From: Rhizocola hellebori
GTDB taxonomy: Bacteria > Actinomycetota > Actinomycetes > Mycobacteriales > Micromonosporaceae
DNA: 64,000 bases
Direction of reading: 5' to 3'
Assembly: GCF_016862955.1 (NCBI RefSeq)
Contig: NZ_BONY01000024.1
Location: 1 to 64,000 of the forward strand
Positions 24,401 through 32,591 of this stretch are shown here, piece after piece. The number at the start of each line of letters is the position of its first letter. The stretch's first letter is position 1. Under the pieces are notes generated by a model that worked only from the letters and a program-made list of their open reading frames with translations, was not told where the DNA came from and searched no databases. The position numbers were made by a program, and so were the translations under genes.

Positions 24401-25363
24401 CTAGGGCGTGGCCGTGAAGGCGCGGCGGTAGCTGGAGGGCGAGGTGCGCATCGCCTTGGTGAAGTGGTGGCGAAAGGTGACCGGGGATTCGAAGCCGACC
24501 GCCTCGGCCACCTTTTCCACCGGCAGGTCCGGCGTTTCGAGCAGCGCCAGCGAGGCGGCGATGCGCTGGGAGATGACCCAGCGCATCGGCGGCACACCCA
24601 TTCGGGAGGTGAACTTGCGCTGGTAGGTGCGCGGTGCCAGGTGCGCGGCGCGGGCGAGGTCGGTCAGGGTTAGCGGCGAAGCCAGCTGGGACAGGGCCCA
24701 TTGCATGCTGTCGGCGATCGGATCGCTGGATTCCGTTGACACGATGGGGGTTTGGATGAACTGCGCCTGACCGCCCGCTCGGTGTGGGGCGATCACCAGC
24801 CGCCGCGCGACCGTGTTGGCGACCTTGGCACCGTGGTCACTGCGTACCAGATGAAGGCAAACATCAAGCCCAGCAGCACTTCCCGCGCCGGTGACGATGT
24901 TGCCGTCCTCGACGTAGAGCACGTTGGGATCGACTGACACCCGTGGATATCGCGCCGCGAGCCGATCGGCATAGCGCCAGTGGGTGGTGGCCTTGCGGCC
25001 GTCGAGCAGGCCCGCGCCGGCCAGGCTGAACGCTCCGGAACAGATCGACACCAACCGGCCGCGCACCGAGCGCAGCGCCTCGGCCAGCTCGAGCGACGGC
25101 TCGCCGGTCACCGGGGCACCCGGGATGATCACCGTGTCGGCGTGGGCGAACCTGTCCAGCCCGTGCTCGGTGGTCATGGTGAACCCGCCCATGGCGCGCA
25201 TGGGTTTGCCGGGCGTGGCCGAGCACACCTCGAGCGTGTACCACCAGGGCACGTCGAGCTCGGGCCGGGGCAGCCCGAAGACCTCCACCACCACGCCGAA
25301 CTCGAAGGGCCCCATGCCTTCGTAGGCGAGCACGGCCACCCGGTGCGGCCTGGAGATCCTCAT
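24401..25363 (-). CDS. GlxA-family transcriptional regulator (DJ-1/PfpI plus AraC domains)
   Basis: 320-aa regulator. Residues 1-190 form a DJ-1/PfpI-like domain (HRVAVLAYEGMGPFEFGVVVEVFG, then LVSICSGAFSLAGAGLLDGRKATTHW). In this family the SICSGAF elbow keeps the Cys but the protein acts as a ligand sensor. Residues ~215-315 carry two AraC-type helix-turn-helix motifs (LTLTDLARAAHLAPRTYQRKF, VEKVAEAVGFESPVTFRHHF). ATG at 25361-25363. Divergent from a rhodanese gene, its possible target; ligand unknown. Confidence 0.9.
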   Translation of the reverse strand: MRISRPHRVAVLAYEGMGPFEFGVVVEVFGLPRPELDVPWWYTLEVCSATPGKPMRAMGGFTMTTEHGLDRFAHADTVIIPGAPVTGEPSLELAEALRSVRGRLVSICSGAFSLAGAGLLDGRKATTHWRYADRLAARYPRVSVDPNVLYVEDGNIVTGAGSAAGLDVCLHLVRSDHGAKVANTVARRLVIAPHRAGGQAQFIQTPIVSTESSDPIADSMQWALSQLASPLTLTDLARAAHLAPRTYQRKFTSRMGVPPMRWVISQRIAASLALLETPDLPVEKVAEAVGFESPVTFRHHFTKAMRTSPSSYRRAFTATP

Positions 25364-25433
25364 GGCGCAATCTTAGCGATAGTGGGCGTTCGCGCCAGTG
25401 GTGCCCATCAAGATCGATCAGCAGACTTGGCGC

Positions 25434-25889
25434 ATGACACTTTCCCCGGTCACCGAACACTCGGCGGCGACGGCCGAGCGTGCTTACGCCCACTTCGCCG
25501 CCAAACTGTCCTTTGAGACCGATCCGGCCGACGTCGCCGGTGCCATGAGCGACGGCGAGGTCGACTTCATCCTGATCGACACCCGTAAGCAAGGGCATTA
25601 CACGAAGTCACATCTGCCCGGGGCGATAAACGTGCCGCAGACCGGAATCACGGCCCAATGGCTGGCACAGCTGCCGGCGGACAAGCTGCTGATCACCTAC
25701 TGCTGGGGTCCGGCGTGCAACGGCTCGACCAAGGCGGCCATGAAGATAGCGGCACTGGGCAGGCCGGTCAAAGAGCTCATCGGCGGCTTCCAATATTGGG
25801 TGCGAGAGGGATGGCCCACCGAGGGCAAGCGCCCCCTGGACGCCCGCGTCGCCGCACCCGCCAGCACCGACCTGGGACTGTTCGCCTGA
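25434..25889 (+). CDS. Rhodanese-like domain protein
   Basis: About 151-aa single-domain rhodanese (sulfur carrier/sulfurtransferase). Seen: VDFILIDTRKQGHYTKSHLPGAINVP, the standard first half, and the active-site loop YCWGPACNGS with the catalytic Cys, then IGGFQYWVREGWP. The loop is longer than in simple rhodaneses and resembles the CWGP form common in this group. I chose ATG 25434; a GTG at 25398 is an alternative. Divergent from the GlxA-type regulator. The following 140 bases (25890-26029) show no gene or clear hairpin. Confidence 0.85.
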   Translation: MTLSPVTEHSAATAERAYAHFAAKLSFETDPADVAGAMSDGEVDFILIDTRKQGHYTKSHLPGAINVPQTGITAQWLAQLPADKLLITYCWGPACNGSTKAAMKIAALGRPVKELIGGFQYWVREGWPTEGKRPLDARVAAPASTDLGLFA

Positions 25890-26029
25890 GTGTCGATCAG
25901 CTTCGCCCGCAATAGCAACCACAAGTCGCCAAGACTCACGTTGGAGCGGCGGCAGGGGTGGGGTGCGGCGGGGCGTGGGCGGCGAAGCCGGACGGGCGAC
26001 TCGAAGCGGCGCAAGCACTTTCGGACACC

Positions 26030-27301
26030 TTAAGCCAGCCCGCGCAGTCGGCTGACCGGTGAGAACACCAGCGCGACCACCACCATCGCCGAAGCGCCGG
26101 CCGCGGCCGCCAGCGCGGGCCGGGCGCCGATGGCGCCGGTGAGCAGGCCCGCGGTGAGCCCGCCCAGCGCCCCGCCGCCGAAGAGCAGGGTCCGGAAGAC
26201 CGCGGTCATCCGGCCCATCATCGGCTGCGGGGTGCGCGACTGGCGCAGGCTGACGATGATGACACCGGCCACGCCCAGACCCAGGTAGCTGGTGAAGAAC
26301 GACAGGGTGAACATCGCCGTCATCACCAGCCGGGGACCGGACGCGGCAACGAGCAGAGCCGGGCCCAGCAGTAGAGCGGACTGGGCGACGAGGTAGACCC
26401 GGCCGAGTGGGAACCGGTTGATCACCTTGCGCGAGATGACCGCGCCGAGCAATCCTCCGATCGATGCGGTGGCGAAGATGGTGCCAAGCGTGGTGGAACT
26501 CAGTTGCAGATCCCTTGTGCCGTAAAGCAGGAACATGGTCCAGACGGTGATCATTGAGAAGTTGCAGCAGAACCCGATGGCCGCCAGCCATCGCAGGATC
26601 CGGTCGCGCAGCACCCAGCTCAGCCCATCGCGCAACTCGGTGCCGAGACGGCGATCCTGCGCCCGCGCCGGACGCGGCTCAGGGGTACGGATCAGCAGCA
26701 GCGACACCACCGATACCAGATAGGAACAGGCGTTGACGACCAGTGCCACGGGTGCGGTGAGCAGGCCGATCAGGACACCGGCCAGCCCCGGCCCGGCCAC
26801 GTCCGCCACCGACGAGCTGATGCCCATCTTGGCGCTGGCCTCGACATAGTGCTTCGGGTCGCGGACAAGCGCTGGCACATAAGACATCCAGCTCACGTCG
26901 AAGAGCACCGAGGCGACCCCGATCGCGCAGGCGATGGCCAGCAGCGCGGTCATGTTCAAGGCGTGCCACGAGTAGAGGATCGGAACCGTCGCGAGCAGCA
27001 CGAGCCGGGCCAGGTTGGCGCCGAGCATCACGGTACGACGGCGGGCCCGGTCCACCCAGACCCCGAAGACCAAGGCCAGTCCCAGATATGGGGCCAGCTG
27101 GAGGAAGCGCAGCAGGCCGACCTGCTCATCGGTCGCGCCGAAGGCCTGGATCGCGGTCAGCGGCAGGGCGAGGTTGGTCACCTGCGTGCCGAGCAGCGAC
27201 AGGGTCTCGCCCACCCAGAAGGTGAGGAAGTCCCGGTTGTGCCACAGGCTCGCCTTCGCCGTGACGGCCGGGGCCGGGCTGGTGGTTTCTACGGTCGGCA
27301 T
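26030..27301 (-). CDS. MFS transporter (EntS-like)
   Basis: 423-aa major facilitator permease with about 12 helices. Seen: FWVGETLSLLGTQVTNLALPLTAI, typical of the EntS/MefA-like branch; VFGVWVDRARRR motif A; and a second-half SRKVINRFPLGRVY loop. This branch exports small molecules such as siderophores or macrolides. It begins five bases after the class V PLP-enzyme gene, so the two form an operon in which the permease may export the product or substrate of that enzyme. ATG at 27299-27301. Confidence 0.85.
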   Translation of the reverse strand: MPTVETTSPAPAVTAKASLWHNRDFLTFWVGETLSLLGTQVTNLALPLTAIQAFGATDEQVGLLRFLQLAPYLGLALVFGVWVDRARRRTVMLGANLARLVLLATVPILYSWHALNMTALLAIACAIGVASVLFDVSWMSYVPALVRDPKHYVEASAKMGISSSVADVAGPGLAGVLIGLLTAPVALVVNACSYLVSVVSLLLIRTPEPRPARAQDRRLGTELRDGLSWVLRDRILRWLAAIGFCCNFSMITVWTMFLLYGTRDLQLSSTTLGTIFATASIGGLLGAVISRKVINRFPLGRVYLVAQSALLLGPALLVAASGPRLVMTAMFTLSFFTSYLGLGVAGVIIVSLRQSRTPQPMMGRMTAVFRTLLFGGGALGGLTAGLLTGAIGARPALAAAAGASAMVVVALVFSPVSRLRGLA

Positions 27302-27306
27302 GGTGG

Positions 27307-28554
27307 CTACCTGCCGCCGGCCGGAGAGCCCGCGGCGATTTCCGCGACCGCCCCGGCGACTTCGTCCACTTCGGACTCCGTGTTGTAGTAGTGCGGGGAC
27401 AGGCGCAGGGCCCAGGTGACGTCCTTGTCGGCGAAGTCGAACTGGGCGAACTCTCGGTAGCCCAGCGCCGAGTTGATCCGGCGACGGTCCAGCGCCTGCT
27501 TGAACGGCTCCGGTGACCAGCCTGCGACATCGAAGGTGACCAGCGCTGCCGGTCGTGGGCCGCGGTCGAGCACCCGCACGCCGGGGATCTGGGCCAGCTG
27601 CTCACGCAACCGCGCGGCCAGCTGCGGGGTGCGGCGGGAGACCGGCTCGATGCCGACCGCGAGCGCATAACGGGTGGCGACGGCGCTGCCTATGACTGCG
27701 GCGTAAGGGAATTCCCAGTCCTCGAAGCGGGTGGCGCTTTCCACCGGGAGGTAGGTGTCCGGCCCGGTCCAGCGGGCGCCGTGCATGTCGATGAACAGCG
27801 GTTCGTACCCGGCGCGCAGGACCCGGTCGCTGACGTAGAGGAAGCCGGTGCCACGTGGCCCGCGCAGGAATTTGCGGCAGGTCGCGGTGAGGAAGTCGCA
27901 GCCGATTTCGCTGACGTCCATCGGGTACTGGCCAACCGACTGGCACGCATCGACCAGGTACACCAGATCGAGCTCGCGGCAGTGGCGGCCGATCTCGGCA
28001 ATGGGCTGGACCAGGCCGGAGTTGGTGGGGATGTGGGTGGCGGCTACCAGCCGTGGCCGCCGCGCGCGCATCAGCGCGGCCATCGCGTCGACGTCCACGC
28101 CGCTGCCGTCGGGCCGGTCGGCGGCGTGCACGATCTCGACCCCGAAGCGCTTGCGCAGCGAAAGAAAGGCGATCTGGTTGGAGACGAAGTCGTTGCGGGT
28201 GGTGAGGATGATGTCGCCGGGCTGGAACGGGATCGACGACAGCGCCCGCGTGTAAGCGTCGGTGGCGCTGGCCGCGAATGCGATGTTGCCCGGTCCACAG
28301 CCGAGCAGGTCGGCGACCGCGGCGTAGAAGTCGCCGATCCGCGCAGCGCTGGCGGCGGAGGCCTCGTAGCCGCCGATGCGCGCCTCCAGGTCCAGGTGCT
28401 CGACCATCGCCCGGTGCACCGGCCGCGCCAGCAGGCCGCAGCCGGCATTGTTGAAGTGGATGACCGTCTCGCAGCCGGGGGTGTCTGCCCGCAGTGCGGC
28501 GAGGTCGAGAAGCGGTTCTCCTTTGGACGCGAAAGCGCTATTGTGCTGGTTCAT
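27307..28554 (-). CDS. Aminotransferase class V-fold PLP enzyme
   Basis: 415-aa PLP enzyme of the cysteine desulfurase/isopenicillin N epimerase-like class. Seen: VIHFNNAGCGLLARPVHRAM at the N terminus, GNIAFAASATDAY, VDACQSVGQYPMDV, and the PLP-Lys region CRKFLRGPRGTGFLYV. Substrate unknown. ATG at 28552-28554 shares bases with the ATG of the divergent MocR gene, so its promoter must lie inside that gene: TACTCT (complement of 28560-28565) ends five bases before the ATG, consistent with a leaderless transcript. A MocR next door commonly controls a PLP-enzyme operon of this kind. Confidence 0.85.
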   Translation of the reverse strand: MNQHNSAFASKGEPLLDLAALRADTPGCETVIHFNNAGCGLLARPVHRAMVEHLDLEARIGGYEASAASAARIGDFYAAVADLLGCGPGNIAFAASATDAYTRALSSIPFQPGDIILTTRNDFVSNQIAFLSLRKRFGVEIVHAADRPDGSGVDVDAMAALMRARRPRLVAATHIPTNSGLVQPIAEIGRHCRELDLVYLVDACQSVGQYPMDVSEIGCDFLTATCRKFLRGPRGTGFLYVSDRVLRAGYEPLFIDMHGARWTGPDTYLPVESATRFEDWEFPYAAVIGSAVATRYALAVGIEPVSRRTPQLAARLREQLAQIPGVRVLDRGPRPAALVTFDVAGWSPEPFKQALDRRRINSALGYREFAQFDFADKDVTWALRLSPHYYNTESEVDEVAGAVAEIAAGSPAGGR

Positions 28555-29962
28555 GTTCGAGAGTAGCACTATCGAGAATCTCGTCACGAGCCTGCGGGCT
28601 GAGATCGCACGCCTCACCCCGGGCGATCGGTTGCCCAGCAGCCGTGACCTGGTACGCCGTCACACTGCAAGCCCGGTGACGGTGGCCCGCGCGGTCGCCG
28701 TGCTGGCAGCCGAGGGCGCCGTCGTGACCAGACCGGGTAGCGGAACGTTTGTCGCCGCCCGAAGCTCTCGGCCCTTCGGCTCACCGCCGGACACCTCGTG
28801 GCAGGCGGTGGCGCTCGCCGACCGCAGCATCGACGCCCACACCGTCACCGATCTGCTCCGCCCGCCGCCGGCCGACGCGATCACCATGGCCGGCGGTTAC
28901 CTGCACCGCAGCCTGCAGCCGGCCAAGGCCCTGGGCGACGCCCTTGCCCGAGCGGCGCGGCGGCCCGACGCGTGGGACCGTGCGCCGACGGCGGGGCTGG
29001 AAACGTTGCGCGCCTTGTTCGCCCGGTTCACCGGTGGCGATATGGACAGTGACGACGTGCTCATCACCAGCGGCGGGCAGGACGGCCTGTCGGTGGCGTT
29101 CCGCGCGATAGCCGCGCCCGGCAGCCCGATCCTGGTCGAATCGCCCACCTACCAAGGCGCCCTCGCCGCCGCCCGCGCCGCGGGCCTGCGCCCGGTTCCT
29201 GTTCCGAGCGACGATGCCGGCATCCGCCCGGACCTGCTGGCCGACGCGTTCGCCAGCAGCGGCGCCCAGCTGCTCTACCTCCAGCCGACCTTCCACAATC
29301 CAAGCGGCGCCGTGCTTTCCGAGCCCCGCCGGCAGCAGGTCCTCGACATCGCGCGGGCCGCCGGCGCCTTCATCCTCGAGGACGACAACGCCCGCCTGCT
29401 CGGCCACGGCGGCACGGTGCCGCGTCCGCTGGCCGCCGACGACCGTGACGGCACCGTGGTCTACCTGACGTCGCTGACCAAACCGGCGTCGCCGAGCCTG
29501 CGGATCGGCGCGCTGGTCGCCCGTGGCCCGGTGATGTCCCGGCTGCGCGCGATCCGGCTCGTCGACGACTTCTTCATCTCACGCCCGCTGCAGGAAGCCG
29601 CCATCGAGCTGCTCAGCACGCCCGCCTGGGACCGTCACCTGCGCGCGCTGTCCGCCGCGCTGCGCGAGCGCTGCGCCACCCTCGCCGCCGGGCTGGCCCG
29701 GCACACACCCGATTGGACAGTCAGCCGGATCCCCGCGGGCGGTTTCCACCTGTGGGTAAGGCTGCCCGCCAATTCTGTCCAGCAGGTCACCGATGCCGCG
29801 CGCAGCCAGGGCGTGGCCGTCAGCCCCGGCAACGGTTACTTCGCGGCCGAACCACCCGCCGCGTATGTGCGGGTGGGCTTCGCCGCCGCGGCGGATCTGG
29901 CCCAGCTGACCGAAGGCGCCCGACTGCTTGGCGAGGCAGCCCGAAACATCTTGGCGCACTAG
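28553..29962 (+). CDS. MocR-type PLP-dependent GntR regulator
   Basis: 469-aa regulator: N-terminal GntR winged helix (LRAEIARLTPGDRLPSSRDLVRRH, TVARAVAVLAAEGAVVTRPGSGTFV) and a C-terminal aminotransferase class I-like domain (ITSGGQDGLSVAFRAIA, YLQPTFHNPSGAVLS, ILEDDNARLLG, with the PLP-Lys in YLTSLTKPASPSLRIG). MocR proteins sense PLP or an amino-compound. The ATG (28553-28555) overlaps the divergent start codon, so it is probably leaderless; TATTGT at 28539-28544 is a plausible -10. Probably controls the class V enzyme/permease operon. Confidence 0.88.
   Translation: MFESSTIENLVTSLRAEIARLTPGDRLPSSRDLVRRHTASPVTVARAVAVLAAEGAVVTRPGSGTFVAARSSRPFGSPPDTSWQAVALADRSIDAHTVTDLLRPPPADAITMAGGYLHRSLQPAKALGDALARAARRPDAWDRAPTAGLETLRALFARFTGGDMDSDDVLITSGGQDGLSVAFRAIAAPGSPILVESPTYQGALAAARAAGLRPVPVPSDDAGIRPDLLADAFASSGAQLLYLQPTFHNPSGAVLSEPRRQQVLDIARAAGAFILEDDNARLLGHGGTVPRPLAADDRDGTVVYLTSLTKPASPSLRIGALVARGPVMSRLRAIRLVDDFFISRPLQEAAIELLSTPAWDRHLRALSAALRERCATLAAGLARHTPDWTVSRIPAGGFHLWVRLPANSVQQVTDAARSQGVAVSPGNGYFAAEPPAAYVRVGFAAAADLAQLTEGARLLGEAARNILAH
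28557..28590. promoter_or_regulatory. Candidate MocR site with short repeats
   Basis: Between the divergent start codons and codon ~13 of the MocR gene lie two TCGAGA direct repeats 15 bases apart (28557-28562 and 28572-28577), the palindrome CGAGAATCTCG (28573-28583) and CTCGTCACGAG (28580-28590). MocR proteins commonly bind direct or palindromic repeats near such promoters. The site overlaps the proposed -10 of the class V operon. Confidence 0.4.
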
Positions 29963-29973
29963 CCTTTTGGAAG

Positions 29974-30003
29974 GTGTGGGACCGCCGTTGGGCGGTCCCA
30001 CAC
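29974..30003. terminator. Bidirectional hairpin terminator
   Basis: GTGTGGGACCGCC (29974-29986), loop GTTG, GGCGGTCCCACAC (29991-30003): a perfect 13-base stem between convergent genes (MocR and the arabinofuranosidase). No long T run, as is usual in this GC range. Confidence 0.75.
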
Positions 30004-30016
30004 TCATGCTGTGGTG

Positions 30017-31510
30017 CTATGGGGCGATCGACCAGAGCTGGCAGGTGTTGTTGAGCCACATCCAGAGCCGGGCCGGCGTGCCGTTTGCCGTGCCACAGTT
30101 CTGGTTGTCGAGCACCATGCCGCTGTTTTCGACCACGAGCTCGTAGCGGCCGTTGCCGGCCGGGATGACCGCCCACTGCTGGCACAGGTTCCCGAGCGAC
30201 TGCCACAGGTTCACGGCCGTGCCGAGGGCCAGCCCGCAGTTGACCGCGTCGAGCACCCGGCCCGCGTTGACGTTCGTGATAGTCCACTTGTTGGCGCCCA
30301 CATTGTTGAAGCGCCATTGCTGGCAAGTGTTGCCAAGTGATTGCCATTGATCTATCTGGGTACCGTTGCCAGTCCCGCAGTTCACGGCGTCAAGAACCTT
30401 GCCGCTCTGCAGGTTCGTCAGCCTGTACACGGCGCCGTTCACCGGGAAGGTGACGCTCTTGCTGTAGCCGACCGAGACGATGTTCGCCTGCACCGCGTTT
30501 TCCGTGGCGTCGGTGGGATATCCGCTGGTCATAACGCCCTCGAAGAACGAGCCGACCGAGCCGTTGCTGTTGTCGCCGCCGATGCCGAGGATGATCGCAC
30601 CCTGTTTGGTCATCGGCCGGTATCCCGCCTGGGTCGGCAACCCGCCGTTGTAGCGCGTCGCCAGGCCGCCGGACTGCGAGTTGCCGTCCTTGATGGCGTA
30701 GGTGGTGGTGCCGTTGTTCTTCAGCATCGCCGTGACGAAGGCGCTGCTGCGACCGGTGTTCGAGGTCCACGAGCCGTTGCCGCCCGCGAACAACCCGTTC
30801 TCCAGGTCTGCCGCGACCCGTGGCCCACCCGCGCAGGGGGAGAACCAGCACAGCGTGCCGAAGTAGATGGCGTCCATGTCACCGTTGCCGGTGTCCAGGT
30901 TGTTGGTTTCGGCGTTGCCATAGTCGAAACAGCACCGGTTGTTGGTGTGGGTGCCCTCGGTCACCATGTACATGCCCTCGGGCTGGCTCCCGGTGGCGAT
31001 GCCGTTGGTGGCGTTGTTGCGGTAGCCGTTGCCGGCGGAGATGTAGACGCCGTAGACCCGGTGGCCACCCGCGGTGACGGGCAGCGCGGCCGCGTTCGAG
31101 CCCTGATCCGCGGTGGGATTCGCGCCGCCGCCGGGAGCGATCGTCAGGTCGTTGTGCCGCGACGTCTGATCGTAGATGCGCACGATGGTGCAGTACGTGC
31201 CCGAACAGAAGGAGTCCTGCGCGGCGGCGTTCGCATAGTCGCCGGCCGCGAGCAGGCCGATGTTGGACGTCGCGCCGTCGGACCAGCGCCTCACCTGATA
31301 GAGCGGTCCGTTGTAGCTGCCAAAGAGCGCGCGGGTGGTGCTGTGAGCGGCTACGCAGGGCGTGCCGCCGCTCGCGTAGATGTCGCAGGACTGAGGGCCA
31401 GCCGCCTGTGCCGTTCCGGTCACGGCTACCAATGTCGTGACAGTGAGGGCCACAGCGGCACCGACAGCTAGGGCTATTCGCTGCCGGTGATGAAGAGACC
31501 AGAAACCCAT
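30017..31510 (-). CDS. Secreted GH54 alpha-L-arabinofuranosidase with ricin-type CBM13
   Basis: 497-aa exported enzyme that removes arabinose side chains from hemicellulose. Signal peptide residues 1-37. Residues ~40-352 are the GH54 (ArabFuran-catal) domain: adjacent Cys193-Cys194 in NRCCFDYGN, probable nucleophile Glu237 in ADLENGLF and probable acid/base Asp313 in GIGGDNSNG. These were placed by spacing against the fungal AkAbfB enzyme as I remember it. Residues ~358-497 are a ricin-type beta-trefoil (CBM13) with three Q-x-W-like repeats (CQQWRF, CQQWAV, CQLWSI), in place of the CBM42 that fungal members carry. ATG at 31508-31510. Two LacI-type operators lie upstream, but no LacI gene is in the window. 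Confidence 0.9.
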   Translation of the reverse strand: MGFWSLHHRQRIALAVGAAVALTVTTLVAVTGTAQAAGPQSCDIYASGGTPCVAAHSTTRALFGSYNGPLYQVRRWSDGATSNIGLLAAGDYANAAAQDSFCSGTYCTIVRIYDQTSRHNDLTIAPGGGANPTADQGSNAAALPVTAGGHRVYGVYISAGNGYRNNATNGIATGSQPEGMYMVTEGTHTNNRCCFDYGNAETNNLDTGNGDMDAIYFGTLCWFSPCAGGPRVAADLENGLFAGGNGSWTSNTGRSSAFVTAMLKNNGTTTYAIKDGNSQSGGLATRYNGGLPTQAGYRPMTKQGAIILGIGGDNSNGSVGSFFEGVMTSGYPTDATENAVQANIVSVGYSKSVTFPVNGAVYRLTNLQSGKVLDAVNCGTGNGTQIDQWQSLGNTCQQWRFNNVGANKWTITNVNAGRVLDAVNCGLALGTAVNLWQSLGNLCQQWAVIPAGNGRYELVVENSGMVLDNQNCGTANGTPARLWMWLNNTCQLWSIAP

Positions 31511-31574
31511 GGTGTGCCTTTCGTGTGCATGCGGGGCCGCAATGCGCAGCGGTAACTATGGGCATAGGAGACGA

Positions 31575-31588
31575 TGTTAACGTTAACA
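31575..31588 (-). promoter_or_regulatory. LacI-family operator 1
   Basis: TGTTAACGTTAACA, a perfect 14-base palindrome with central CG, 65 bases before the arabinofuranosidase start. The form matches LacI/GalR operators that control sugar-utilisation genes. Confidence 0.75.
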
Positions 31589-31619
31589 ATCGGCTCGCCA
31601 TGTGCGGTGAGATCGGGGT

Positions 31620-31633
31620 TGTTAGCGCTAACA
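31620..31633 (-). promoter_or_regulatory. LacI-family operator 2
   Basis: TGTTAGCGCTAACA, a second perfect 14-base palindrome, 45 bases (centre to centre) upstream of operator 1. It differs at the inner positions (AGCGCT versus AACGTT), so the two sites may be bound with different affinity or by one repressor with looping. Confidence 0.75.
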
Positions 31634-31685
31634 TAGATTTCCATAGGTGTTTCGGTCTTGTCAACGGGGCCTCACTTGATCCCCG

Positions 31686-32519
31686 TCAGACGAGCTGGCG
31701 CAGGACCGCTTCGACGGCGTCGACCAGAGGATCGCCTTGCGTGTCCGGGCGGCGGACGAGGCCGAGCTCGACGTCGGGCAGGCCGGGAAGGCCGGCTGCC
31801 GCCATGCCGGGGTCGAGATTGGCCGGAAGCAGCGCGGCCACCCCGAGTCCGGCTCGGACAGCGGCGGTAACCCCCGCCAGGCTGGTGCTTTCGAAGGCGA
31901 CACGCCAGGTGCGGCCTGCGGCGTCCAGGGCGTCGAGCAGGGGAGCACGCCATCGGCAGGGCTGGGAGAACAGCACCAGCGGCAGCGGGTCGAGGCTGAG
32001 GTCGATGCCGGGCCCGCTGGCCCAGGCCAACGGGAGCCTTACCGTCCAAAGTGGAGTTTCGGGTAGGTAGGACGGATCGCAGAGGGCAAGGTGCACGCGG
32101 CCGGCGGTGAAGGCGTCGCGCATGGCCGGGCCGGGCGCGGTGAAGAGCTCGAGCGAGGCGCCCGGGTGCAGCCGGGCGAAGTCGGCGAGGGCTTGTGGCA
32201 GCGGCGCGGCGGCGAGGTCCTCGAGGAGACCGACGCCGCAATGCCCGGTCAGGGCCTGCCGCGGGGCTTGCAGCGCCTGCGCGGAAAGGGCGAGGATCCT
32301 TGCCGCGTAAGGCATGAGCGCCTCGCCCGCCTTGGTCAGTGACACGCCGGTGGCGGTGCGGTGCAACAGCGGCTGGCCGACCGCACGTTCCAGCTTGCGC
32401 AACTGCTGGCTCAGCGCGGGCTGGCTATGGCCCAGCGCGATGGCGGCCCGGCTGATGCTGCCCGTTTGGGCGGCGGTCAGGAAGGCCCGCAGCAGAGCAG
32501 TCTCAAGATCGGTGGCCAT
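31686..32519 (-). CDS. LysR family transcriptional regulator
   Basis: 277-aa LysR-type regulator. N-terminal helix-turn-helix: LLRAFLTAAQTGSISRAAIALGHSQPALSQQLRKLERAVGQPLLHRTATGVSLTKAG. A periplasmic-binding-like effector domain follows (GVGLLEDLAAAPLPQALADF, AGVTAAVRAGLGVAALLP). ATG at 32517-32519. Divergent, with 72 bases between, from the phzF-ocd-MDMPI-dinB operon, its likely target. Confidence 0.88.
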   Translation of the reverse strand: MATDLETALLRAFLTAAQTGSISRAAIALGHSQPALSQQLRKLERAVGQPLLHRTATGVSLTKAGEALMPYAARILALSAQALQAPRQALTGHCGVGLLEDLAAAPLPQALADFARLHPGASLELFTAPGPAMRDAFTAGRVHLALCDPSYLPETPLWTVRLPLAWASGPGIDLSLDPLPLVLFSQPCRWRAPLLDALDAAGRTWRVAFESTSLAGVTAAVRAGLGVAALLPANLDPGMAAAGLPGLPDVELGLVRRPDTQGDPLVDAVEAVLRQLV

Positions 32520-32591
32520 AACGAGACGTTATACCGGGTCGCTGGTTTTTCGCAGTTCCGGTGAGCTTGCCGACCGCATAGCGTCGAGGTC

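Noticed and set aside
25890-26029. Gene or RNA in the gap between rhodanese and MFS genes
   Set aside because: No ribosome site, coding pattern or stable hairpin seen.
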